Shown piece after piece: positions 6,712-15,320 of a stretch of 64,000 nt of DNA. The first letter of the stretch is position 1. Each line of letters begins with the position of its first letter. The translations under genes were made by a program, and so were the position numbers. Under the pieces are notes generated by a model. That model had not been told where the DNA came from. It ran no database searches and worked only from the letters and a program-made list of their open reading frames with translations. This stretch comes from Lachnospiraceae bacterium (GTDB lineage: Bacteria > Bacillota > Clostridia > Lachnospirales > Lachnospiraceae), in assembly GCA_021772075.1 (NCBI GenBank), contig JAETNQ010000011.1, forward strand, positions 1 through 64,000, given 5' to 3'.

Positions 6712-8328
6712 ATGGCTTCCAGTGCGAAAGATATCCGGCTGCGAGAGCTGAAAGATACAGTATCACAACTGAAAACAATGGTATCTGAACAGACTGAGTT
6801 GATCAAATCTCTCCGTCTTATTATTGACGAAAAATCCAGTCATGAGAAAGTACTTCAGGAACAGGTGGATTATCTGACCAAAAAACTTTTTGGGTCTTCC
6901 AGCGAAAGGAGATCCGATGATATTCCAGGCCAACAAAATCTCTTCGATGAAGCGGAAATGGAACAGGATCCATCCCTGCTGAAAGAAGAAACGGTAATCC
7001 GGGAGCATACCCGCAAAAAGAAGGCAACCCATGAAGAGCTCTTCAAAGGCCTGAAGGTTGAAAAAGTAGTCATCCCTCTCCCGGAAGAAGACCAGATCTG
7101 CCCGGTCTGCGGTACGCAGATGATTCTGATCGGCGGGGAGTATGTCCGCCGGGAACTGGAATTCATTCCTGCCACCTGTAAAGTGATCGAATACTACAGC
7201 CGGAGTTACGGATGCCCATCCTGCAAGGAAGGGTTCGGTGATACGGAAAAACCTGTGATTGTAAAGTCTCAGGCTCCGGCGGCTCTGATTGGAAAAAGTC
7301 CTGCCTCAGCATCCACCGTTGCATGGACCATGTATCAGAAGTACGCCAACGGATTTCCGCTTTACCGGCAGGAGAAAGACTGGAAACAGTATGGCGCCCG
7401 GATCAGCCGCACCACCCTTGCCAACTGGATCATCTATTGTTCACAGAGCTATTTTCAGCCAATGTACGATTACTTCCATCGGGAGTTGCTGAAACGCAAC
7501 TTTGCAATGGCAGATGAACCCCGGGTCCAGGTGTTGAAAGAAGAAGGCCGCAGGGCTCAGACCCAGTCATTCATGTGGCTGTTTCGAAGCGGCGAGGACG
7601 GGCTTCCGGCGATCATCCTGTATGGCTATTCTCCAACCAGGAGCGGCATCCATGCAGGGGAGTTCCTGGAAGGCTACAGCGGATACCTGGAAACGGATGG
7701 ATATCAGGGATACAACAATCTTCCAGGGACCAGACGCTGCTCCTGTTGGGCATATATCCGTCGGTACTTTATCGATGTTGTTCCCAAAGGAAAACAGTAT
7801 GACTACAGCCAGCCGGCGGTGCAGGGAGTCCAGTACTGCAATCGGTTGTTCGCCATTAAGGATTTTATTAACAAGAAGTATCCCGGTGATTATGAAAAGC
7901 GAAAGCAGCTGCGTCTCGAGAAGGAAAAACCTGTTCTGGAGGCTTTTTGGTTGTGGCTTGATCGGCAGAAGCCTGTCCGGAATACCCGGATGGATAAAGC
8001 GGTTAATTATGTTCTCAATCGGCGTAATACAGCGGAGACCTATCTGGAAGACGGGCGGTGCAGCTTTACCAACAATCTCAGCGAGAATGCGATCCGTCCA
8101 TTCGCAGTGGGCCGCAAGAATTGGCTGTTCAGCAATTCCGTGGACGGAGCGAATGCCAGTGCGGTGGTCTACACAATGGTAGAGATGACAAAAGCGCATG
8201 GACTGAATATTTACAAATATCTTAAATTTCTGCTGGAACACCGGCCAAGTGAAGATATGACCGATGAACAGCTGGCAGAGCTGGCACCTTGGAGTAAGAA
8301 ACTCCAATCTATCAAAAATCGCATGTGA
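6712..8328 (+). CDS. tnpC: IS66 transposase TnpC
   Basis: This 538-residue DDE transposase has an N-terminal coiled coil (about 5-60), a leucine/serine-rich segment KKLFGSSSER, a zinc-binding CPVCG with a later CPSC, and the catalytic core. The likely acidic triad is D268 (ADEPR), D329 (TDGYQGY) and E458 (LSENAIRP). Length is normal for IS66 and there is no frameshift, so it is probably active. One oddity is CSCWAYIRRYF where family members usually have a histidine at the Y (W-A-H-x-R-R). The start follows GAGGAGAG at 142 bases behind tnpB. Confidence 0.94.
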   Translation: MASSAKDIRLRELKDTVSQLKTMVSEQTELIKSLRLIIDEKSSHEKVLQEQVDYLTKKLFGSSSERRSDDIPGQQNLFDEAEMEQDPSLLKEETVIREHTRKKKATHEELFKGLKVEKVVIPLPEEDQICPVCGTQMILIGGEYVRRELEFIPATCKVIEYYSRSYGCPSCKEGFGDTEKPVIVKSQAPAALIGKSPASASTVAWTMYQKYANGFPLYRQEKDWKQYGARISRTTLANWIIYCSQSYFQPMYDYFHRELLKRNFAMADEPRVQVLKEEGRRAQTQSFMWLFRSGEDGLPAIILYGYSPTRSGIHAGEFLEGYSGYLETDGYQGYNNLPGTRRCSCWAYIRRYFIDVVPKGKQYDYSQPAVQGVQYCNRLFAIKDFINKKYPGDYEKRKQLRLEKEKPVLEAFWLWLDRQKPVRNTRMDKAVNYVLNRRNTAETYLEDGRCSFTNNLSENAIRPFAVGRKNWLFSNSVDGANASAVVYTMVEMTKAHGLNIYKYLKFLLEHRPSEDMTDEQLAELAPWSKKLQSIKNRM

Positions 8329-8411
8329 ATTATAGTGAATTACTCCAACTCGCAAAGGGCTGGGGTAATTTTATATTTGACCGCGGTATTATTTGGCGGT
8401 TACGTTTTATT

Positions 8412-8544
8412 TCCGTAAGCAATTAGACAAGTGTATGAGAAGCATCCATTTGACGAATACTGCGAGGAATAAATATCTCGCAGATCTGCTGAGCATTAAG
8501 TTGAATGCCCTGTCAGCTTATTGCGGGTTTTTAATTAAAAATAC
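8412..8544. other. unassigned sequence between IS66 and repeat copy 2
   Basis: This stretch holds no complete gene. Short frames are open (a 38-codon one from the ATG at about 8435, and one ending in HPFDEYCEE near 8470) but neither has a ribosome binding site or a recognisable product. It may be the decayed end of the operon that precedes the IS. Confidence 0.4.
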
Positions 8545-8886
8545 TTGACACTAATTCACCGTCAATTTTGCCCTAACTTAGCATTAGCGAACCGTACGCC
8601 CCACGAAGTTATGCGGGTTTCAGCGATTTTCACTCAAAAAAAGTGAAAAAAGTTTGTGACATTAACTTGACATACGCGGGGTATGGGGCGCTGTGTGTCG
8701 AAGATAGTCTGCCGGGGTAGAATATAGTGGTTTTTGGGATAGTAAGCACTTTATTTTATGATGTATGGTGTCGAATGAAGCGCTTATTATGCATTGCTTT
8801 GATGCTGGATTGACAGTTAATTAAACAAAAAATGAATGATGATTTTTAAAACAAAGAAAAATTCATGAAGCAATTAAAAGAACTTA
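8545..8886. repeat. island-flanking repeat, copy 2
   Basis: This is the partner of 231-575. The core at 8596-8680 is 95% identical to 282-366. The TTGACA boxes at 8545, 8667 and 8810 and the palindrome at 8739-8790 occupy the same relative places. After the last TTGACA the similarity weakens but resumes around AAAAATTCA and ACTTAT (to about 8886). The stretch from here to 9155 contains only a 66-codon TTG-started frame (8944-9144) that I regard as chance, plus a likely promoter. Confidence 0.8.
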
Positions 8887-9069
8887 TGTTCGGAAAAGAC
8901 TGGAGGAACAGAGGCTGCTGAAGGAGGACGCGGGAATCCATTTTTGCAGGCTGCGGGCAGGGCAATATGGAAAGAGCCGTTCTTTTTTATAGAAAAACTG
9001 TCGATTCGTTACATTTTACAGTCGTTTCATGCAGCTTTTTCCGCCGCGTCGAAAAAAAAGTTTATAATA

Positions 9070-9097
9070 TTGATAGGTATTTTGTCGCCTCTATATT
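9070..9097 (+). promoter_or_regulatory. probable promoter of the DUF4428 genes
   Basis: TTGATA (9070-9075) and TATATT (9092-9097) are 16 bases apart, about 60 bases before the DUF4428 start. A second TATAAT at 9063-9068 lacks a good -35. This is inferred from consensus only. Confidence 0.45.
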
Positions 9098-9155
9098 TGG
9101 CGGCTGGGACGTGGCTTTTATTTTTGGGGAAGAAAAAAGGTTAAGGAGGGTAAGT

Positions 9156-9818
9156 ATGGGATTATTTTCGAAAAGGGAACTTTGCCCGGTCTGCGGAGGA
9201 GAAGTGAAAGGGTTGTTCTTAACCAAGATCGGCGATAAGAAGACGCTGTGCAAGGATTGCTCAAAACGGATTTCTATGAATAAGAAACTGCTGAAGACGG
9301 CAACGCCTGAATCCATACAGGAACATCTGGCTTATCGGAAGAAAAATGCGGAGAAATATGCGGCGCTTCGCTGGGATATACAGTATACCGATGTCCCGGG
9401 TTTGAAGTTCGGCGTTGATGCGGGGGCGGGATTTTTCTATTTGGTACATGACGACCTGCATGATGAGGATAATCCTGTAGTGTTTTCCTTTGACCAGCTT
9501 ACCGGATATGAACTGTACCGTTCATCCCGCAGGGTGGATGATGCGGATACCCCCGGCGATACCGCGCTGGAGAGTACCTTGTCGGCGCTGTCCGGCATTG
9601 CGGATCTGATGAAAAAGGAAGATGAAGTCAAAACAGACTTTTTTAAACTGAAACTGACTGTTTCGGATCCCTATTGGGCGGATCTGGAGATAAAAATTAA
9701 TTTCTTTGTAGATAGTCTCTATGGTTCAAACGGGCTTCCCGGCTTTGACAGGCAGCTCCAATCGATCTGTCAGCTTTTCAAGCATGTCATTCGAAAAGAA
9801 CCGGTAAGTATTTTCTGA
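9156..9818 (+). CDS. DUF4428 domain protein
   Basis: The 220-residue protein starts MGLFSKRELCPVCGGEV, and a second CxxC (CKDC) follows near residue 33, forming a treble-clef or zinc-ribbon-like DUF4428 module. The rest is a globular domain of unknown function. I start at ATG 9156 because AAGGAGG (9143-9149) precedes it and the homologous N-terminus of the next gene begins the same way (MGLFGKK); the frame is open further upstream but without support. It lies 19 bases before a paralogue, so the two are co-transcribed. DUF4428 proteins are common in Clostridia, with no established function. No signal peptide or membrane segment is seen. Confidence 0.8.
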   Translation: MGLFSKRELCPVCGGEVKGLFLTKIGDKKTLCKDCSKRISMNKKLLKTATPESIQEHLAYRKKNAEKYAALRWDIQYTDVPGLKFGVDAGAGFFYLVHDDLHDEDNPVVFSFDQLTGYELYRSSRRVDDADTPGDTALESTLSALSGIADLMKKEDEVKTDFFKLKLTVSDPYWADLEIKINFFVDSLYGSNGLPGFDRQLQSICQLFKHVIRKEPVSIF

Positions 9819-9837
9819 TTGTGGAGGGAGCAGCATT

Positions 9838-10779
9838 ATGGGATTATTTGGCAAGAAGGAAAAAGCGCCTTGCGCTATCTGCGGCGGTAAAGTTTCGGCA
9901 TTGTTTCCATGGAAGATCGACGGCCAGCTGGTTTGTAATATATGCTATGGCAACGTAGACCTGACGCAGGAGGTTATGGATCACATAACGATAGAAGAAT
10001 TTAAAAAATATATGATTTTCCGTGAAGAAAACGCGCAGTTGAAACAACAGTTCAAGATTACGCGGCAGATAGATTTTGGGTGGTTTGACGATAAGTTTCT
10101 GTTTGATACGGATAATCGTCTGCTGTGTATGGATAAAAAGCTCAGAAAACCCGTTTTTGAAGGACGGCAGATAATATCATTTGAGATCAGGGAGGATCAG
10201 ATACCCCTGTTCAAAGGAAGCGCCGAGGGTCTGGTCTGCTATACCAGTACTGTGCCGCAGCGCGTTATGGCTATGGCGCCGCAGATGGAACAGTTCAGGA
10301 TGCAGGCACAGATGAGGCGTGAAATGGAACTTATACTGGAACACAGTAAAAACGAAAATAATGATTACAGATATCATTCTCTGCCTGATATTAACATTCC
10401 GGTGCCTTTTCAGAAATTTATTATAGAGATTCATTTTGAGCATCCGTACTGGCCTTTCTTTACGGCAGATAAAAAAGCACCTGAGTTTGACAACGAGGAG
10501 CCGGATATAAATAATTATCTTGGGCGTTACAATAATGATGTCCAGATGATGGAGGAACTGGCAAGGGCGCTTATGGAGGTAGCTTTCCCCGGCGCGCCGG
10601 AGAAGACGGTTGCTGCCGTTGATGCAACGGCGGCAGGAAGCGGCAATGTTTCGGCTCCCGGCGTGGCAGTGGACATGGCGGAGGAACTTCAGCGGCTCAA
10701 GGATTTAATGGATAAGGGAATTCTTACCGAAGAGGAATTTACGGCTAAGAAGCGCCAGATGCTTGGGATATCCCTTTAA
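9838..10779 (+). CDS. DUF4428 and SHOCT domain protein
   Basis: This 313-residue paralogue of the preceding gene has an N-terminal zinc ribbon (CAICGG...CNIC, residues 13-36), then a middle domain like its neighbour's. A linker follows, and a C-terminal SHOCT motif (LQRLKDLMDKGILTEEEF, last 35 residues). SHOCT modules are short helical tails often used for oligomerisation. The start is preceded by GGAGGGAG. A terminator follows at 10822. Function unknown; the pairing suggests a heteromeric complex, which is inference. Confidence 0.82.
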   Translation: MGLFGKKEKAPCAICGGKVSALFPWKIDGQLVCNICYGNVDLTQEVMDHITIEEFKKYMIFREENAQLKQQFKITRQIDFGWFDDKFLFDTDNRLLCMDKKLRKPVFEGRQIISFEIREDQIPLFKGSAEGLVCYTSTVPQRVMAMAPQMEQFRMQAQMRREMELILEHSKNENNDYRYHSLPDINIPVPFQKFIIEIHFEHPYWPFFTADKKAPEFDNEEPDINNYLGRYNNDVQMMEELARALMEVAFPGAPEKTVAAVDATAAGSGNVSAPGVAVDMAEELQRLKDLMDKGILTEEEFTAKKRQMLGISL

Positions 10780-10821
10780 GATTAAATGAAATTCTTTTCA
10801 ACAAAAGTAACGTTATAAATG

Positions 10822-10852
10822 CAGGAGGAGCAGAAATGTTCTTCCTGTTTTT
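10822..10852 (+). terminator. terminator behind the DUF4428 genes
   Basis: CAGGA (10822-10826) pairs with TCCTG (10843-10847), extended by near-complementary GGA/TTC bases inside, and is followed by five T residues. Confidence 0.6.
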
Positions 10853-10990
10853 ATGTGCAGGGGCGCACAGATGAAATTGTTGCTTATGCAACGCACAGGC
10901 CGCGCGGCGGGCAGGGGAAGATAAATCCCCCCTGCCCGATTGCGTAGGCCAGCATAGGGAAGTTTGCTGCCAGGGCAGCATGAAGCTTGG
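10847..10990. repeat. terminator-adjacent dispersed repeat, copy A
   Basis: Directly behind the terminator T-tract, the sequence shares blocks with 31647-31737: CTGTTTTTATG-GCAGG, CCGCGCGGCG, then a hairpin GGGCAGGGG/CCCCTGCCC, and further on GCATAGGGAA-TTTGC-GCCAGG. The blocks are partly rearranged between the copies. Nothing is encoded here, and the rest of the 293-base gap up to the chemoreceptor has only a weak promoter candidate (TATCAT near 11033). Confidence 0.6.
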
Positions 10991-11072
10991 ATATAAAGAA
11001 TGGATTCTGATAGACCCGACAAAGAAATTGTGGTATCATAGAAAAATAAAGAGAAAGAAAGAGGGGGCAGAG

Positions 11073-13079
11073 ATGGGAAAGACAAAAGAGGCCGATCATA
11101 AAAGAAAAAATCCAAGGAAAAAGAGGGGAACAGGAATTACGATAAAATTAGTGGCCGCTGTTGTTGTGAGTACGCTTATTGCCGTATCCGTACTGCTGTC
11201 GGTAGTGTATAATAAGATGTCCAAGACATTGCTGGCGAAGAGCGAAGAGATACTGCATACCACTACTGAACAGACGCTCCAGGAAACAAAGGCATGGATG
11301 AACCGGACTCTCACTATGCTGGAAACCCAGAGAGATACCATTGAATATGAAGACATGGATATTCAGGAAATGACAGAATATATCAGGCATACAGCAGGGC
11401 AGAATGATGCCTATCCGGCCGGATTGTATGTGGCATTGACGGATGGCTCGCTGTATCATGCATCTTTCGTGCCGGGGCCTGAATTTAATGCTTTGGTAAA
11501 AAGCTGGTATCTGGACGGACTGGATTCTGAAGACTTTATATTGGGAGATGTCTATTTCGATGAAGACAGCCAGTCATATGTGGTAGGAGCATCGGGCGTG
11601 CTGAAAGACAAAAACGGCGCGGTGCGCGGTGTGGCGGCGGCAGATGTGTATCTGGATTCTATTTCCGATATTGTCAGTAATATTCGGATAGAGGATACTG
11701 GCGGTATTTTTTTGGTTGATACACGTACGGATACGATTATCGGACATAGGGATGAGGCGGTCGTCGGAGAAAAATTGAGCGAGGCTGACGGGATGTATGC
11801 CTATGCAGAGGAACAAATCAAGGCCGGGCAGACTGGACTTGGTATATATGAGGATACTTATATTGAGATAGCCGGGGTAGAAGGGAGCAGCTGGACAGCG
11901 GTAGCTTATGTGTCCAGGGCAGAGGTTTTGTCAGAACTGTACGATTTAACGCGTACCATGACAGCCGTATCTATTATAGCTATATTGATACTGACGCTTC
12001 TTGTGGTTATCCAGGTCCGCCGCATTATTGGAAGACCGGTAAAGGAGCTGAGCCGGGCGGCCACGCGGATTGCAGAGGGTGAATTGGATCAGACCATTCG
12101 CTACCAATCCAAAGATGAACTGGGCATTCTCGCGGATGACTTTAACCGTGTAACTATCAGGCTGCGCGATTACATAAAGTATATCGATGAAATTTCAGAT
12201 ACTTTGCGTGAGATCGCCAAAGGCAACCTGGCATTTGAAATAAAAAGCGAATATACCGGAGAATTTGCAAAGATCAGGGAATCTTTAGAGGAGATTGCCG
12301 TCGAACTCAATATCGCAATGGGGCAGATGAGATCGTCTTCCAAGGATGTCGCCGCCGGTGCGGCGCAGGTTTCCAACAGCGCGGTGAGCCTGTCACAGGG
12401 TTCCACGGAACAGGCGGCGGAAGTGGAATCGCTGGCAGGGCATATTGGAAAAGTATCGGATAGCGTCCAGCATGTTGCCCAAGGCGCCCGGAGAGCCAGC
12501 AGCATATCCCGGGAAGTCAGGAAAGGGCTTCTGGAAAGCAATGAAAAGATGCAGAATATGACAGAAGTGATGCAGAAAATAAGCGAAAAATCCAATGCGA
12601 TCCATAAGATCGTGAAAACTATCGATGATATTGCCTTTCAGACGAATATTCTCGCCCTGAATGCGGCGGTAGAGGCTGCACGGGCAGGAGAAGCAGGAAA
12701 GGGTTTTGCAGTAGTGGCCGAAGAAGTACGGACTTTAGCCGGCAGATCTGCTAATGCTGCCCAAGAAACAACGGAGCTTCTTGGAGAAACTATAAGTTCC
12801 ATGGAGGAAGGCGTTATAGCTGCCGATGATACAGCAAAGTCCATGCTGGCCGCAGCGGAATTGGCAGAGGAAATGGACGGCCTGATAGGCGGTATTGCGG
12901 ACGACACGATGCAGCAGGCCGTTACAGCGGAAGAAATCAGCCATGGTATTGACCAGATTGCTATTGTTGTCCAAGGCAATGTAAATACGGCGGAATCCAG
13001 CGCGGCAGCCAGCGAAGAACTGTCTGGGCAGGCCACTGCTTTGAAAGAACTGGTATCCAGATTCCGGCTAAAAGAATAA
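11073..13079 (+). CDS. methyl-accepting chemotaxis protein (Cache type)
   Basis: The 668-residue receptor has a basic N-terminus, a first membrane helix (about residues 25-45), an extracellular double-Cache-like sensor (about 50-290) and a second helix near 300-320. A HAMP domain and the cytoplasmic signalling domain follow. The hairpin tip reads [31 protein letters not shown], a near-perfect chemoreceptor signature (here in two adjoining pieces). I start at ATG 11073 behind GAGGGGG rather than at 10980. It converges on the next chemoreceptor with only 18 bases between the stops and no terminator hairpin. The ligand is unknown; Cache sensors usually bind small metabolites. Confidence 0.93.
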   Translation: MGKTKEADHKRKNPRKKRGTGITIKLVAAVVVSTLIAVSVLLSVVYNKMSKTLLAKSEEILHTTTEQTLQETKAWMNRTLTMLETQRDTIEYEDMDIQEMTEYIRHTAGQNDAYPAGLYVALTDGSLYHASFVPGPEFNALVKSWYLDGLDSEDFILGDVYFDEDSQSYVVGASGVLKDKNGAVRGVAAADVYLDSISDIVSNIRIEDTGGIFLVDTRTDTIIGHRDEAVVGEKLSEADGMYAYAEEQIKAGQTGLGIYEDTYIEIAGVEGSSWTAVAYVSRAEVLSELYDLTRTMTAVSIIAILILTLLVVIQVRRIIGRPVKELSRAATRIAEGELDQTIRYQSKDELGILADDFNRVTIRLRDYIKYIDEISDTLREIAKGNLAFEIKSEYTGEFAKIRESLEEIAVELNIAMGQMRSSSKDVAAGAAQVSNSAVSLSQGSTEQAAEVESLAGHIGKVSDSVQHVAQGARRASSISREVRKGLLESNEKMQNMTEVMQKISEKSNAIHKIVKTIDDIAFQTNILALNAAVEAARAGEAGKGFAVVAEEVRTLAGRSANAAQETTELLGETISSMEEGVIAADDTAKSMLAAAELAEEMDGLIGGIADDTMQQAVTAEEISHGIDQIAIVVQGNVNTAESSAAASEELSGQATALKELVSRFRLKE

Positions 13080-13097
13080 AAGAATTTCTCATCATAT

Positions 13098-15125
13098 TTA
13101 TTCAATACGGAACCGACTGATTAAGCGATTCAGTGTTTTTGACTGATTGGATAATTCATTGGAAATTGCCGCGCTTTCCTCCGCAGAAGAGGAGTTTGCT
13201 TCTGTTACTTTGGAAACCTCTTTGATCCGGTTTTCCACAGAAACGATCATTTCTGATTGCTGGGCGCTGGCCGATGCAATTTCATCCATCAGAACTTTCA
13301 TAGACTGGATGCATTCGCTGATCACCCGCATCGCGGAGATTGTAACATTAGTAGAGTCCGTACCGGTTTTCACGTCTTCGATGGAATGGCTGATCAGTTC
13401 GCTTGTGTTGCTTGCAGCCTCGGCAGATTTGGATGCAAGGTTTCCTACTTCATCCGCCACGACGGAGAATCCTTTTCCGGCTTCCCCTGCCCGGGCTGCT
13501 TCGACGGAAGCATTCAAAGCAAGGATATTTGTTTGAAAAGCGATATCTTCAATGGTCTTTATAATACTGCTGATCTGGGTGGAGGAACGGGCGATATTGT
13601 TGGTAGCGGAGACTAGTTGCTCCATTTTGGTATCAGCTTCTGCTGCATAGCCGGTAGCCCTGTCAACCAGATCGCTGGCATCCTTGCAGCGGATTGCGCT
13701 GTTTTGTATTTGTGCGGCAATATCCGTAACGTTGGATACCAGTTTGTTGATAGAGACTTTTTGCTGCATGGTTCCCTGGGAGAGAGATTGGGCACCTGCG
13801 GATACTTGGTTTGCCCCGTTGTCTACCTGATTCGCAATATGTGTAATATTGCGCATGACATCCGTAAGATGGAAGCGGATGCTTTTCAGGCTTTCGGCCA
13901 GAACTTTGAAATCACCGATATAATAAGCTTCGTTTTTCATAACATCTACAGCAATATTGCCATCTGCCATTTCCCCTAAGATCCTGCCGATGTCATCGAT
14001 CGTTTTCCGCAGGCAGTTACAAAGATGATGGATCGTTTGCGCGATCATGCCGATTTCATCTGTTCTTCCATAAAATGGCTCCAATTCTTGGTCAGCAGAA
14101 AGCTCCAGGTCGCCAAGGCGGCGGATCGACCTTTCCATAATCATGAGTTCTTTTCCTTCCCGATGCAGAATCAACAGAGTGACAAGCATAATTGCAACCG
14201 CTACGGCCGCACATAAAACACCTACCGTAATGCGCACTGCCGTCACTTTCCCATAGACTTCCGCCGAATTATCATGAACCATGAAGACCCAGTTCCGGTC
14301 TTTTAAATATTTATAAACGACCAACTGATCCACGCCGTTTTCATCCTGATAGGAATAAACGCCCGCCTGGGTGCTTCCGTTTTCTTTGATCCGCCGGATG
14401 ATCTCAAGGTAACCGCTGTCGGCTGTCTGGGTATTTAACAGGGTTTCATCCGGATGATACAAATAGGTGCCAGTGTCCGCATTTAAAAAGACATATTCGC
14501 TGTTTGGAAGTCCTTTTATATTTAAATCCAGCAATGCATCCATGAGCTGGCTGGCATAAACGCCCGCGCCCACATAGCCAAGGCATTTTTCTCCTTCAAA
14601 AAGAGGATAATACATGGAAAGGATCATGCTTCCGGTTCCCGGGGATTTCATGATCCCCAAATTGGTCAGCTGCGGCCGGGCTAAAATCGTGCTGCGGAAT
14701 TCATCCAGCGATTCGCCGGTTCTTGTAGTTATTCCGATGGCTCCCTGGGAAGTATGGGTCAGGATATAGGTATCAGGAGTGCCGATATACAAGCCTTCGA
14801 AGATGCCTTTGACTGCGGCGAATTCTTCCGTATACTTTTGCCCCCTTTGCAGCAGGCCGGGATCTTCCGGATGATTAAGAAGATCGCGTACTTCGCTGCT
14901 TAAGGCAAATGCAGTCATATATTCTTCCGCAGATGCTACATAGTCATTTATGATGGATGCCCTGGATTCAACAGCATCGGTCATCTGGTTGGTAATATCA
15001 TCTTTTACCATAGAGGCGACACGGTTGGATACGATGAACCAAAGCAAAAGCATACCTGCAAAAGTAATGGCAGTAGTAATAATACTGATGCGTGTAGCGA
15101 GTTTTCGATTCGTCAGAAATTTCAT
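13098..15125 (-). CDS. methyl-accepting chemotaxis protein (Cache type)
   Basis: The 675-residue receptor has the same plan as its convergent neighbour: a first membrane helix (about 10-32), a Cache sensor to about 275, a second helix near 285-305, HAMP and a signalling domain with [20 protein letters not shown]. The start ATG at 15125 follows GGGAGAGGAT; the open frame continues 22 codons upstream without a good site. The two sensors differ in sequence, so the pair probably detects different ligands rather than being a recent duplication. The minus strand sets it apart from the genes on both sides. Confidence 0.93.
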   Translation of the reverse strand: MKFLTNRKLATRISIITTAITFAGMLLLWFIVSNRVASMVKDDITNQMTDAVESRASIINDYVASAEEYMTAFALSSEVRDLLNHPEDPGLLQRGQKYTEEFAAVKGIFEGLYIGTPDTYILTHTSQGAIGITTRTGESLDEFRSTILARPQLTNLGIMKSPGTGSMILSMYYPLFEGEKCLGYVGAGVYASQLMDALLDLNIKGLPNSEYVFLNADTGTYLYHPDETLLNTQTADSGYLEIIRRIKENGSTQAGVYSYQDENGVDQLVVYKYLKDRNWVFMVHDNSAEVYGKVTAVRITVGVLCAAVAVAIMLVTLLILHREGKELMIMERSIRRLGDLELSADQELEPFYGRTDEIGMIAQTIHHLCNCLRKTIDDIGRILGEMADGNIAVDVMKNEAYYIGDFKVLAESLKSIRFHLTDVMRNITHIANQVDNGANQVSAGAQSLSQGTMQQKVSINKLVSNVTDIAAQIQNSAIRCKDASDLVDRATGYAAEADTKMEQLVSATNNIARSSTQISSIIKTIEDIAFQTNILALNASVEAARAGEAGKGFSVVADEVGNLASKSAEAASNTSELISHSIEDVKTGTDSTNVTISAMRVISECIQSMKVLMDEIASASAQQSEMIVSVENRIKEVSKVTEANSSSAEESAAISNELSNQSKTLNRLISRFRIE

Positions 15126-15237
15126 AAGATCCTCTCCCTTGGCAAGAAATTTTGCAGGGATAATTTTACCACGAGTCAGTATCCTTTTCAAGACGATTTT
15201 TTTATAGCAATAAATAAAAATAGGCTGGAAAAATGCT

Positions 15238-15265
15238 TTGCAATGTATACAATTTCATATATAAT
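15238..15265 (+). promoter_or_regulatory. probable promoter of the hybrid kinase gene
   Basis: TTGCAA (15238-15243) and TATAAT (15260-15265) with a 16-base spacer lie 55 bases before the kinase ATG, in AT-rich DNA. It may also serve the five-gene operon behind the kinase, since only 15-27 bases separate them. Confidence 0.55.
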
Positions 15266-15320
15266 TGAAATAATATGATGAGATTCATTTTATTGATTAC
15301 ATGCATAAGGAGGAAGCGGT

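Larger units (their letters stand above)
5720..8403 (+). mobile_element. complete IS66-family insertion sequence
   Basis: The 2684-bp element has terminal inverted repeats at 5720-5742 and 8381-8403, beginning GTAAGCG and (reverse strand) GTAACCG, with 18 of 23 positions matching. It is flanked by an exact 8-bp target duplication GTTTTATT (5712-5719 and 8404-8411), the size expected for IS66. It carries tnpA, tnpB and tnpC in the standard order. The intact duplication and ends suggest a fairly recent insertion. Its base composition is clearly richer in G+C than the operon it adjoins. Confidence 0.96.

Noticed and set aside
7567..8355. 262-codon frame on the minus strand
   Set aside because: It is the antisense shadow of tnpC, which has full family motifs; the frame has no recognisable domain.
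8944..9144. 66-codon TTG-started frame ending in a hydrophobic segment
   Set aside because: No ribosome binding site and an unusual start, and it overlaps the likely DUF4428 promoter; the hydrophobic stretch is probably chance.
10980..11072. Upstream extension of the first chemoreceptor
   Set aside because: ATG 11073 has GAGGGGG before it and gives a normal basic N-terminus; the extension covers the promoter region and repeat copy A.
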